Positions 10,960-21,577 of a stretch of 64,000 nucleotides of DNA are shown here, piece by piece (position 1 is the first letter of the stretch; each line of letters opens with the position of its first letter). Source of the stretch: Ophiobolus disseminans (lineage: Eukaryota; Ascomycota; Dothideomycetes; Pleosporales; Phaeosphaeriaceae); assembly GCA_010093685.1 (NCBI GenBank), contig MU006224.1, positions 588,476 through 652,475 of the forward strand, written 5' to 3'. The notes under the pieces were generated by a model that had not been told where the DNA came from, made no database searches, and saw nothing but the letters and a program-made list of their open reading frames with translations. Position numbers and translations under genes: made by a program.

Positions 10960-11796
10960 ATGGCTCGAGGCAACGTCGCCAAACAAGATTCTTCCCGAAG
11001 GTCTTACAAGCCCATCATGACAGTCGCTTCGAGGGAACCAATTGGCATTCATAAGAAGCCTACGGCGAAGTTTGGCCACACAGTAGTTCGACTCCAGATT
11101 GGCCGGGATCGCGAGGAGTTTACTGTCCACGCAGATCTCTTGTGTCAAGACTCTCCATACTTTCAAGAGACGATTCAACCCAACCGCCGGGTGCTAGAAG
11201 GACCAGATTTAGAGTGTGCAATCTGCCGTGAACCTCTTGATCAAGGTACTAATGATCTGGTATACTGTGAGACAACATGCGGGAAGAATTTCCACCATCA
11301 CTGCATCGAGGAATGGCGAAAGAACCAACCCGGAGCTGGATCGCTCAAGTGCCCTTATTGCCGCCAGAAGTGGGTTTCAGAGAGCAACAAGATCCAGGCT
11401 TATCAGTTTCCTGATCTTGACAAGGCTGCATACCACATCTATCAAGAGTGGCTTTATCGACAGCATATCTGTATCGAGGGTAATAAGCGCCCGCTATTTG
11501 CCGCATACCTACTAGGAGAGATCATCGAGGATGAAAAGTTCTGCGAGGCTGACTTACAGGCTATTAGCCAACGCTACTTCAAAGATCTCCAATTCCTAGG
11601 ATACGACATCGTTGATTACGAGTACGATATTTCGCCCCCGGAATTTGCTTTACAGGATTTCCCATACTTGCCAACAATCAAGCTGACTGCAAGCCTTCAA
11701 GCCAAGCCGAGGGGTAGCTTGACCTTCATGCAATCCAAGCCTACAGCACCTATTCTGGCCTGCAAATCAATCCAGAGATTGAAGATTGATTGGTGA
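10960..11796 (+). CDS. BTB protein with embedded RING-like module, paralogue 3, truncated by an insertion
   Basis: Reading frame of 278 codons from the ATG at 10960, intronless, with a longer N-terminus than its neighbours. BTB start: TVVRLQIGRDREEFTVHADLLC. Zinc module: ECAIC...YCETTCGKNFHHHC...CPYC, all eight ligands present. BTB-like end: DKAAYHIYQEWLYRQHI. Only about the first 234 codons (to 11662) are family sequence. The last 44 codons are read from the inserted element at 11663-12201, which supplies an early stop. The lost C-terminus is still present beyond the element (12202-12424). Whether the shortened protein is made or stable cannot be told from the sequence. Confidence 0.8.
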   Translation: MARGNVAKQDSSRRSYKPIMTVASREPIGIHKKPTAKFGHTVVRLQIGRDREEFTVHADLLCQDSPYFQETIQPNRRVLEGPDLECAICREPLDQGTNDLVYCETTCGKNFHHHCIEEWRKNQPGAGSLKCPYCRQKWVSESNKIQAYQFPDLDKAAYHIYQEWLYRQHICIEGNKRPLFAAYLLGEIIEDEKFCEADLQAISQRYFKDLQFLGYDIVDYEYDISPPEFALQDFPYLPTIKLTASLQAKPRGSLTFMQSKPTAPILACKSIQRLKIDW

Positions 11797-12201
11797 GATT
11801 GATAGGGCTTGAGGCCTATCAATAAGAATAGCCCTAGGGAGATAGGGCGCAAAACATAGGGATAAGGCGGCTGATTTTGCTGTAGGAGCGATCTCACAAT
11901 ACTTTTTTGGTGTTGCAGCTCACCTATATGAACAAATTTTCCGCCCACTATATCTGTGACGGTTTATGAGAAGTAGATCACGTGTGCTAAGTAGTAGTTC
12001 TCTAGTGCTGCTTCCCACTGTGAGCAGAGCGCTTCAAGAAACTTCACTTTTGCTAGGCTTGAGCTATATAACAATCAATCTTCAGTTCAATCTACCCAAA
12101 CGCCGCTTGATAGGTCTGCAATCCAAGCCTACGACTCCAAAAACAGGCTGCAATCCAAGCTTTTGCCCATAGATTGATTGGCTTGATTGTTGGCAAGTAT
12201 G
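11663..12201. mobile_element. 539-bp non-autonomous inverted-repeat element (hAT-like MITE)
   Basis: Perfect 21-bp terminal inverted repeats at 11663-11683 and 12181-12201 (outer end CATACTTGCCAACAATC). They are flanked by an identical 8-bp duplication GGATTTCC at 11655-11662 and 12202-12209. Removing the element and one duplication leaves an uninterrupted, family-conserved reading frame, so this is a real insertion. The interior has no transposase and carries subterminal repeats such as CAATCCAAGCCTAC (twice) and several ATTGATTGG-like words. An 8-bp duplication is the rule for hAT transposons; the TIR itself does not match a family I know, so the superfamily is inferred. Confidence 0.9.
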
Positions 12202-12424
12202 GGATTTCCTGCTGAAGTTCTGGCTGTTTCAGGCACCGCGAGATTGGCACAAATATGAAGAAGCAGAAGCATATCCGGTCACGTTTCTAGTGGACATAAT
12301 CAACGCTAAGACAGACGAGATCGACCCGCCTCTGATATGGTTCTCGGAAGAGGCTGAAATCGTGAAGGAAGAATATGTTGGTAAACTTCCCCATATCTTA
12401 CCAGACGACCCAGACGTCTACTGA
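12202..12424 (+). pseudogene. orphaned 3' end of BTB-RING paralogue 3
   Basis: An open frame starts at the target-site duplication and runs to TGA at 12422-12424. It reads DFLLKFWLFQAPRDWHKYEE...YPVTFLVDIINAK, which aligns with RHFLVGIFIHPRQTEWLEAD...FPANFLRDMTVALL of paralogue 2 and with EDFIIQVFMSSMKPGWF of paralogue 1. It is in frame with codon 234 of paralogue 3 once the element is ignored. It has no start codon and is cut off from its 5' half. Confidence 0.85.
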
Positions 12425-13219
12425 GTCGGATACCCTTTGTGGCGCTGTTTCTTGTTGGGCTGACTCGGCCTCATATACGGTTGAGTATGCATCATATCGG
12501 AAGTTGGCTTTAAGATAAATGTACAGTTTTAGTAACAACTTATGCACGAAATTTTGACACTTGTCTCATTGTTAATATATACGCATAATGAATCTGGTCA
12601 AAGGAATATTATTGCTCTGAGTGTGAACAATGACTTACAAAGTGTTCAGTGGCAGTGCTCGAGGACAAATCCACAGAACACATTCCGCAAGTTTCGAAGG
12701 GCTGCTACAGAGACATGTAAGGCTTGTAACTTAGACGGAAGGCCCATGCAGCATTGTAAACTCTTGAGAGTATCTGTAAGAAGCTTTGCTGCCTCTAGAC
12801 TCACCTTGTGAGATTCCTTCGATGTGGCGCCTCCTTATCTTAGTCGTCAATGGCCAGATGCAAATTTTGTTGCGTCCCGAGGTATTGCTACGTTAACAAA
12901 AGACCCGATTTCGACTTCGGCTCTCTCTCACATGCAAATTTTGAAAGTATGTCCTGAAGATACTCGCGGCATTTTCGGAAGCTGACATGAGAAGATTGAC
13001 GGTAGGACATTGACAGCAAGAATACGTCATAGTCTTGCATTCGTCTCATATACACCACAGGCAGCGTCGCGGTCACCTTGAAATTTCCTGCTTCACCACG
13101 AGTTGAGTCGCAGTCCCTGCGACATGGCAAACGGGCACCTACATGTCTCAGATGGGTGTCTCAAACTGGTCAGTACCAGTTGGTTCGCTCAACACCTTTG
13201 CGACTGGCAAACAGGGTGA
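12425..13219. other. intergenic, AT-rich start
   Basis: No gene supported. The ORFs at 12542-12811 (+) and 12888-13130 (-) lack recognisable features. The 5' exon of the next BTB gene may lie here, but no ATG could be joined in frame. Confidence 0.4.
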
Positions 13220-14292
13220 GACCCGACGGTACGTAAATTTGTCTCACAGTTTGGAGACATCCAGACCTCGGAAGTGCTAACATATACAAAAGTCTGCAGT
13301 ACCGGTGGTACCTGGGACGGCCATTACCTCAACGTGGCGCCAACAAGACGGGGTGACGCAGTCCGCAAAGAGAAGCAGAAGTCTGCAAGCGTGTAAGGTC
13401 ACCATAGGTATTCTACCGGGCGCCATGACTAATACATCGCAGCTCGAAAGACAGGACGATCGGCGTCCTTGTCGGCAAAACAAAGCGACGTTTCGCAGTT
13501 CAAACCGCACTGCTTTTCTCGCGATCGAAGTTCCTTGAAGCACTCCACGATACCGGCCGCGTTCATGTCGAGGAGGAGTACGTTCCTTGCAGCAGGAAGC
13601 CCAAATTTCCAACGCCCCACCTCACTTTCTGCAGGCATCCAGACTTTGTAAAGCGGAGCGAGGAAGACCAGGAGACCGATGCGAGGCTGGAGCTCTCGTC
13701 GTGGGCCATGGCCGACCCCGATGCGTTCGAGATTTACTACCTGTGGCGGTCTAACGGCAGTATTTCCGCTGATCCCACTAAAGACCATGCAGCTACGCGC
13801 TGCATCCAGTTGATGAAAGCCAACATCCTCAGCGGCGTCTTGAACGACATGGAATTTCAACACGTTGTTCGAAGAGTTATCATCACTGTTAGCGGAACGC
13901 ATGGTCTGCATTCGAAGGTGATCAAATTTGCTTACAAAGCAACCGACGGACCATGTGCACTTCGACGGTTCCTTTGCGAGTTTTATCTTGTCATCTGGAA
14001 GACACAGTCACTTGAAAACGGGATCCTTCCACAAGCCTTCATCTTGGATGTGGCACGATCTCGAACGACTGAACGGAAGATACCTTCCACTGTCGCCGAG
14101 ATCCAACAGCACATGGCTGGAGCAGGACATCTGGCGCCTCCAGCATCTTCGTCTAATGTTTGGGCATCATTTCTGACTACCAAAGCATATGCCTTCCAGA
14201 TGGCAGAAGTTGTGAGGGTGTGTCGTCCACTTTGGCAACCCCTTCTCCCATTCGTTACCGAGCGCTTCGCAAAACTTTCCCATTTGTCCTGA
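13220..14292 (+). CDS. BTB-like protein without RING module, paralogue 4 (5' end unresolved)
   Basis: A good intron (13393-13442, GTAAGG...TCGCAG) joins an open frame at 13220-13392 to an exon at 13443-14292. After the junction the sequence reads TIGVLVGKTKRRFAVQTALL and FSRSKFLEAL, a typical fungal BTB start. Further on, DPDAFEIYYLWRSNGSI aligns with the IYxxWLY segment of paralogues 1-3. The C-terminus (GPCALRRFLCEFYLVIWKTQSLENG) matches their shared C-terminal region. The zinc module is missing; in its place is a stretch with few cysteines. No in-frame ATG exists in 13220-13392, so another 5' exon or a damaged start is implied. The coordinates are the supported open part, not a complete CDS. 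Confidence 0.6.
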
Positions 14293-15254
14293 AGAGCCTA
14301 ATTGGACAGCACCGCTATACGCCCCAAGTTTTTCGATATTCTTTTGCTTCCATGGTTTAATGTTTTGATGCTGGAGCTTTTGGACAAGCTTCGGAAAGCG
14401 CGACGTTAAGCCCACAGGCTAATTATTCGTAGGATGGGGGGACATCACACATGATTCGGAACTTGGAGTCTGAATGGGGTTTCCGCTGGTGGGGCTTACA
14501 AGGCGAGGACTCGTCTGCGTTGCTTCGAAGTTGGGCTTGAGAGTCGGACATATACCGGTACCGTTACGCATCGATCTAGTGCAGGCGTATTAGCTGGGCT
14601 GCATCTACTTTGAATCTACCTTCATCTTATCTATCTTCCCATGTAAATAGCTGTGGCTCTTTCTGCAAGTCCTGAGCACGTTGTCAGCGTTGTCGTATGC
14701 AGCCAAGCAATGGTTCATGAACGGCAGGTGAAGACCCTGAGAATCGCCGACCCCACACCTCAACCGACCAGGCTCCTTCCTAGATTTTCCGTCTTCACAA
14801 CAGAACACCAAAGCGATAGCAATGACAAAACATACCCACATTATCGACCACCCAATGTGCGAAAGGCAGAAATGTGGAATGAAGCCCAGCCGAAGCTTCC
14901 TCGCAAGAGTCGCCGGACTGGGTCAGCCCTAAGCCAAAACCGACGACCATGCATTCCCAACCTCAGTGGAGCTCACTCCACCACTTCAACCCCACGAATC
15001 ACGTCGAGAGACCAGATTGCAAAACCACCGTATGAAGGGGTTGTTTGGCGTGAGCCTCTCGCGATATGCACTGCATAAAGCTCAACAAACAAAAGGCACC
15101 CGCTCCATCAGGCACCCACGTTTTCGACAGCAATCCGGGATGCTGCGCAGTGGGAATAGCCGTTTGACGCGAGTTTGATGACGAGCCATATATGAGCTTA
15201 CGTCCCGGCTGATTTGCGACGCTCTGCTCTCCCTCTTGTGTTTTGCGTCCCAAT
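14293..15254. other. intergenic, upstream of the desaturase gene
   Basis: No gene supported in 962 bp. The ORF at 14653-15078 has no recognisable domain and atypical codon use. The last few hundred bases are the likely promoter and 5' UTR of the fatty-acid desaturase. Confidence 0.45.
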
Positions 15255-16682
15255 ATGTCGCCCAACATGGAAATCTTACCCTCAATTCCAGAGCACAAAC
15301 CCGCCATCATACATGTATCCCACCAGCCTATAACCCTCGGGAATTGGTACAAAAAGATCAATTGGCTTAACACGACTCTCGTCGTCTTCATACCTACATT
15401 CGGCCTCTACCTCACACGTACAACGCCCTTGACGCGTCCGACTTTGATTTGGTCCGTGTTGTATTACTTCTGCACCGCGTTCGGCATCACGGGCGGCTAC
15501 CACCGTCTCTGGAGTCACAGATGCTACTCCGCGCGTCTCCCATTACGCATATTCCTCGCATTCACTGGCGCGGGTGCAATCCAAGGCAGCATACGATGGT
15601 GGAGCGCAAACCACCGCGCGCATCACCGCTGGACAGATACGATGAAAGATCCGTATAGCGTTATGCGCGGTCTGTTGTTCAGTCACATTGGGTGGATGGT
15701 GCTGAACAACGACCCGAAAGTCAAAGGACGCACGGATATCAGTGACCTTGACAACGACCCGATTGTGGTGTGGCAGCACAAGCACTACGGCAAGTGCTTG
15801 CTCTTGGCGGCGTGGGTGTTTCCGATGATAGTCGCTGGTCTGGGATGGGGCGATTGGTGGGGTGGACTTGTGTATGCGGGCATTGTGCGAGCATGTTTCG
15901 TTCAGCAGGCTACGTTTTGCGTGAATTCACTCGCACATTGGATCGGCGAGCAGCCGTTCGATGATATGCGCTCGCCTCGAGACCACGTCTTGACGGCGTT
16001 GGTGACGATGGGTGAAGGGTACGTCAACATCCCCTTCTGTAGATAAGCGATGCATGATGAGTACCTCAGGCGTACACATCGTACTAACACAACATCAAGA
16101 TACCACAACTTCCACCACGAGTTCCCCTCCGACTACCGCAACGCGATAATCTGGTACCAATACGACCCCACAAAATGGCTCATCTACCTTCTCTCCCTCC
16201 CTCCCCTAAACCTCTCCTACAGCCTCAAAACCTTCCGCTCCAACGAGATCGAAAAGGGCCGCCTGCAACAAGAGCAAAAGGCCGTGAACCGCAAACGAAG
16301 TGCCTTAGACTGGGGCCTCCCGTTATCCGAGCTCCCAGTCATGGACTGGGATAACTTCACGCTCAGGGCCAAGGAAGACGGAAGCGCACTCGTGGCTATC
16401 GGCGGCGTGATCCATGATGTGGAGTTGTTTGTGAATGAGCATCCGGGTGGGAAGACGCTGATTAAGAGTGCGGTTGGGAAGGATGCGACGGCGTTGTTTA
16501 ATGGGGGCGTGTATGAGCATAGTAATGCGGCGCATAATTTGCTTTCGACGATGAGGGTGGCTGTGCTTAGGGGCGGGCAGGAGGTTGAGATGTTTAAGCA
16601 CCGGGGGATGGAGGGGAAGCAGAATGTGTTTGAGCAAATTACGAGAGTGGAGAAGCCGCCTATGTCTGCTATCGCTGCTTGA
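15255..16682 (+). CDS. OLE1: acyl-CoA delta-9 desaturase with C-terminal cytochrome b5 domain
   Basis: Exons 15255-16018 and 16100-16682; 448 residues, the usual size of fungal Ole1 proteins. It introduces the cis-delta-9 double bond in palmitoyl- and stearoyl-CoA at the ER membrane. The three histidine boxes of the di-iron site are present: HRLWSH at 83-88, HRAHH at 120-124 and HNFHH at 257-261, the last formed across the 81-nt intron. Membrane segments flank them. The cytochrome b5 domain carries the heme-binding HPGG at 369-372 and YEHSNAAHNLL with the second histidine. The electron donor is therefore fused to the catalytic domain, as in yeast. Assignment is secure. Confidence 0.97.
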
Positions 16683-17088
16683 TTGTAGCGCAGAGAGGGC
16701 TTGGGGTTGGTCGTAGGTTGGCAAAAATTAGACTGAGGGAGTAGAAACGCAGAAGTATTCAAGAAGTAGTCTGAAGATGTTCGTTTTTTTGACTTTTTCA
16801 ACCCCCTGACTCCAAACTCCATTAGCATCCTCCAAGAACCATTCTCCATTTTCCAAAATACCCAGAACCAACCACTGAAAAGCCGAACCGCTCACCCAAT
16901 CGTCCTAGCCCTCTTACTTGCCTCATCCTCGCCAACCTCCGCAAGTCTCTTCACACTCCCCTCCCTCTTAACCGGCACACCAGCACCCTTCTCACTCCCA
17001 GCAACCGCCTCACCCTTATCCTCCACATCAACAATCATCCCATCCTCCGCTCCAATCCCGACAGCCCCCACTGCACCACCCTGCACCT

Positions 17089-17996
17089 TCAACCCCCCCT
17101 CCCCCCCAACAAAATGCCAATTAGCCACTCCTTCTCATCCCGCCCCTCCTTCTCATCCCGCCCCTCCCTCTCCTTATCCAGCACCTTTTGCCGCAACTCC
17201 TCCACCTGCATATGCTGCAGCATCCACTTCGTGCGCGTCTCCGGGATCGGTGGAAACTCAGGATTGCGCGCCGGTTGCGCAGCTTCGATACGGCGTATAA
17301 CATTGCTGGGCTGCATCAACGTATAATTGACGACGAGGTTGCACACCAGCATAACCAGCCCACGTAAACGGCGCAACGCTTCTCTTCGCCCAGCTTCGTT
17401 TTTCAAGTTCTTGCGCTCAAAGGACGCGTGGAACCTCATGTCCCCACACCCGAGGTCGCGCGCGACGACGTAGATCAGGCACTCGAGGTGCATCTGCGGT
17501 GTCCAACTATTCCTATCAAGCGCGCTGGGGCGATCGTACCGGCACGTGCACATGCTTTCCATCATGTTGTAGACGTTAGTGACGGTGTCGTTCATTGCGT
17601 CTCTTTCTTTGGGCGATATGGTGGGGACAGGGTGCGTGGGGCGCAGGGGGAGCAGGTCGCGGTAGGAGGCCCATGCGGAGAGTAGGGTGGGTGCGAGGAT
17701 GAATTTGGGGATTTCTTTGGCGTTGGTGAGGAGCAGTTTAGAGGTGATGTCGTCCCATTTGTAGGGGAAGTCGATGGGGGTGGGGTGGCTGTTGTGGGCG
17801 GATGGGGACTCATGGTTGAGGTACCGTGCAGTGCGATGGAAACATGTTGCAGTAGTAGTCGAGTTGCATTCAAGTGTATGAGACTGGACGAGTGTGTAGC
17901 CACTGAGACGATATTAACTCAATGTTGCAAGTGGGAGGAAAGAAGGAGGAAGAGTTTTGACATGGGTGAGAGATTGGAGGGTAAGAGGCGAATCAT
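17089..17996 (-). CDS. hypothetical protein, possibly frameshifted near its C-terminus
   Basis: Minus strand. Main exon 17902-17089 with a proposed short first exon 17996-17962 (ATGATTCGC...CCCAT, donor GTCAAA, weak). The main exon is confidently coding: PYKWDDITSKLLLTNAKEIPKF, APTLLSAWASYRDLLPLRP, CTCRYDRPSALDRNSW and CLIYVVARDLGCGDMRF. No known domain recognised. As written the frame stops at 17089, inside two C/G homopolymers (17093-17107). One extra G there would continue the frame to 16892, adding about 65 residues rich in Gly/Val/Glu that end KRARTIG. That tract is either a sequencing error or a real frameshift. An 18-bp duplication (CTTCTCATCCCGCCCCTC twice) lies at about 17130-17165 inside the gene. 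Confidence 0.65.
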
Positions 17997-18194
17997 CAGG
18001 ATGGAGGAGAGTCACAAGGTAATAGATGGCTACGTGGGGTTGTTGAGAGCAGGTGAGTGAGATTGAGACGACCAAGTGACATGTGAGATGTACCAAGAAG
18101 TCAGGATCTGGAGGGTTTTTAGAGGTATACAAACCATTCGAGCTTGCCAGAACGCCGTTCGCTATGCATTTATTGGCCAGTGATATGAAATTTC

Positions 18195-19252
18195 TCACAT
18201 CGTGAAACCCTCCGCATCCTTTCTCGGGCCCAAGCCTCGCTTGACACCGTCTTTGAGTATCTCCCAATTCAAGCCGTCATACTTTCTTCCGCGCGTACTG
18301 GCCTCGTTCGCAACATCAGCCAGCCTACCCATAGCAACCCTCCGCATCAGAAGCGTGTCGGTTGCGCCAATGAATGTTCTTCCCTTGCCCTCTGTCAAGA
18401 ATTTTTCGAAAAATTCCTCCTCTTCCTCACTCAACGGCAAGCTGACGAGTTCCAAGGCCTTGTCTTCACGTGTGTATGCCACGTTCTCCACACTACCCGA
18501 CCACGTGCTACGCTCCAATGTTTGTTCGATCAAGATCTCTAGCAGCGGCTTGTGCTCGTACTGAGGTCGGGTGCGGATCCAATAGTATGTCTCGGTGACG
18601 TTGCGAGTTGACATGTACTTGGCGAACTCAATCCGGGTCTTCTGGTCGTCCAGTGGCGGCTTCACGCAGTTGAAGTACGCCAGTGCGAGTATGTCATCGT
18701 CTGGATTCTTCTGCATGCCGGCTATGCCTAGCCTGTCCCCAGTCTTCAGAAGCGTGAGCAATATCTCATCTGGGAATGTTGGAATGATGCTTGGGTGTGT
18801 AAGATTTTCGACGGCATTCCTGAACTCTAGATGGTCCAACGCCCACAGTCCCTCGATGAATGTCCAAAAACGCTTCTCGAGGTGTACATCGCGCGCAAAG
18901 CCGGTCGCAAGCTCGGTCGCCTCGTGATGTTGTGGCGATAGGTCCTTGAGTAGGTAGAAGATCAAGCAGTGCTTGTTGTGTAGTGTTGTCTCTGCGGAGA
19001 TGATGCGCTTGTGTAGTTCCTGCAGCTGCTGGTGGTTCTTGGGCGGGTATATTTTGAAGTCTGTGGACACACGTCAGTTCCAATCACTCGCCATTCTCGA
19101 GTTTCCATACTTTTGACCTTGAGCACATCTAGTAACCGCTCAAAGAAGGTTCGTCCGCCGAGCGCATGCTGGAACTCTTGAATCTGACTAACAACGCCCT
19201 GTGTGTACGTGACACCACGGAATACAGCGTCGAAATCTTCTATATCAAGCAT
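18195..19252 (-). CDS. ELYS-like nuclear pore assembly protein
   Basis: Exons 19252-19111 and 19060-18195 (intron 50 nt); 335 residues. The N-terminus is MLDIEDFDAVF. The body resembles the conserved ELYS domain found in small fungal relatives of metazoan ELYS: LLKDL, FWTFIEGLWALDHLEF, AVENLTHPSIIPTFPDEIL and ILALAYFNCVKPPL. ELYS-type proteins associate with the Nup107-160 (Nup84) scaffold at nuclear pores. The metazoan AT-hook tail is absent, as in fungi. Assignment rests on the pattern FWxxxxGLWxLDxxxxxxAVxxLTHPSIxPxF and is likely but not proven. Confidence 0.78.
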
Positions 19253-19704
19253 TGTGAATGTGGGTGTACTTGCGGCGGGATTAATGTGGGGTGCAATCGC
19301 GTCAAGCTGGGGTTGACGTGTTTTGTTGATGCACGTTCCGCGCTGTCATGTGAACGTCGCAGTAGTAGCGGCTTGGCATTTAGATTTTGAGACGTCCAAA
19401 ATGCTCATAGAAAATTGATCCACAACGGCCAGTTACTTAAGATGGTGTGAAATGATTGGTCATGAATTTTGATTATGCTTAAGCTATTGTACATGCGTAA
19501 ACCGTAAAAGCGCGCTGGTATCGTTGCATAACTTTTCAAAACAAACAAGGTCTTTTCCAGCCCCGCCAAACGCCATGCCATGCTATCCTGAATTGAGGGG
19601 ATCGTCTCTATGCTGCGAAAGGAGTTTATACAAGTAGAACAAGTATTTACGATGCGCCGTCGAGGCGTCTTGTGGTAGTGGTAGTGTTTGGACTGCGTTG
19701 ATCA
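19253..19704. other. intergenic
   Basis: Contains the promoter of the ELYS-like gene and the 3' flank of the mitochondrial carrier gene. No ORF of note. Confidence 0.45.
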
Positions 19705-21094
19705 TCATGCTCGCTCGCGCTCCCTCCGTTGGTTCATGTCGGATGCCATCTTCTTGCCGATTTCGTAACAGCTTATCATGATTGCACACGCTGGCGCAAT
19801 CTTTAGACATCTAGCTGCCCAGCCCCGGAAAAGGCCTGGAGCTCCTTGCTCGCGGTAGATGTGGGCCAGAAACTTGGGCATCGTCTGTTCTTCGGCACGC
19901 ATCGCTTTTCCAGCCTCTTTTGTCGCCTCTCCGGCATGTCGATACACTTGCTGTCTTGTTTTGCCAACATCGAACGGCGTGGTCACGAACGCCGCGACTG
20001 CGCCTGATGCAGCTCCAGCGACAAAACTATCCACGATTGTATCTCTGCGGTTTTCTCGACTTCTTGATCGGCTGCGTCTCTGTAGTCTTTCGTCACCGCG
20101 GCCTAATCGAAACTCAAGGCCGTCACTTCTTGCCTCTCTTCGCCCACGAATGTCGATCAGTTGGTTTCGCGTTGCCTCGTAGCCCCACCAGTAGATGGCG
20201 GAGAATGGCACGTCTCTCCAGAGTGTCAAGGTAAGACCTCGCCACAGACTGAGAGCTCCCTGGCTAGCCACCATCTCCCGGAGGCCTTCCATGGTCTCGC
20301 GAAAATGCCCTGCAGCGGTGACGGTGTGGCTTGCTGCCTGCATGCGTGTCCGGAACATCTCGATGGGACTGACAACAATTGCTGCCATGGTTCGCGCGGT
20401 CGCTCCTGCCACCAACGGTATGTATGCATCTGAGACTCTTTGAGTGTATGGCGAGTTATGTGCTGTCCGTAGCCAATCATAACCGGCAAAGTAGATGACG
20501 TTCGCTGGGACTGCCATGACCAGAGTTGGTGATAATCCTCTCCATAGTGTCCGTGGTCCCTCGTTCTGTGCGATCTTTCTTAGGCCGTCCCATGTGCTGT
20601 TGATTGTCCTGCGCTCCACCGCTTCCACCGCGCAATCGATGGATGCCGGGTTGAGTGGGGCCATGGTCGGTCCTGCCACGCAGAACGGTGCCTTGTTGTT
20701 CATCCAGAAGACCTCTCTGCAACATGCGGATATGCCCATGTTCGGAGGCAAATCGCGGAACTGTGTGAGTGTTGCGCCATTAAAGACGTGTGGTCGTGAC
20801 GAGGATGCGGTCGATGTAATTTCTTGTGATTGTAGTCGAACGCGAACAACATCGAGGGGCGTTACTGCGATGGTCAGTGTTTTCGTCCGTCATTCCGCGG
20901 CCTCCTGCAAGAAACCCAACGAGATGGGATGACAAGCGTAGTTGAACATTCTAGACTGAAACATGGAGATACACACCTAATAGTGAGGTCAAAAGGCTGC
21001 CCGACACTGCAGACAGCATCTTCTGTCCCAGCGACACTTCGCCCATCCCCGCGGACCTGTCCACATCCTCGGCTCGTTGGGTTGCGGTGGCCAT
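19705..21094 (-). CDS. MTM1: mitochondrial carrier, Mtm1/SLC25A39-like
   Basis: Exons 21094-20977 and 20864-19705; 425 residues, long for a carrier, as in the Mtm1/SLC25A39-A40 group. Three carrier repeats carry the signatures PLDVVRVRLQ (formed after the splice), SPIEMFRTRMQ and TPFDVGKTRQQV, each followed by a GxxxLWRG/LFRG element. A CCREVFW stretch and the long basic loop with RRSRSRSRENRRD before the third repeat are typical of the group. Yeast Mtm1 is needed to activate mitochondrial manganese superoxide dismutase, and SLC25A39 imports glutathione into mitochondria. Located in the inner membrane. The family is certain; the substrate is inferred. Confidence 0.9.
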
Positions 21095-21577
21095 TCCGCG
21101 TCTATGCACGATTGTGAGTGTATCACCTCCGGTCCAAGCCAGATGCGGCGTGTGAAGTCCAGGAACGCAAAAAGGGCGGCGTGGGCATCGTCTTGGTGCG
21201 TCTTCAAGTGGTGACGAAGGCGGCAAGCCATCAGGTAAGGCCTCGAAGCTACAAACTTTTAGCGGCCATCGGCGGGTATGCGCGTTCCCATTGGCTGCAG
21301 CAAAGGGCGGCTTATCAGATGCGAGGGCAGCCAGACCCGATGGTGGCGCGCGTCATCAGTGTGACTCGAGACTCGCATGCACAATTGACTGCCCGGCGAC
21401 AGCGATCAACGGCATGCATTGAGGAGTCACACACCGCACCTAGACATGTATTCCTATTAGACACCTGACAGCGCACCCGAACCAAGCCTCATTCTCTTTG
21501 ACAGCCTGCGAAGTCGGACCCAAATATACACCGCTAAACACTCAACCGCGTATATCCGCTACTGGTACAACGCAGCC
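21095..21577. other. divergent promoter region
   Basis: A 483-bp spacer between the divergently transcribed carrier and F-box genes. It must hold both promoters. No ORF supported. Confidence 0.5.
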
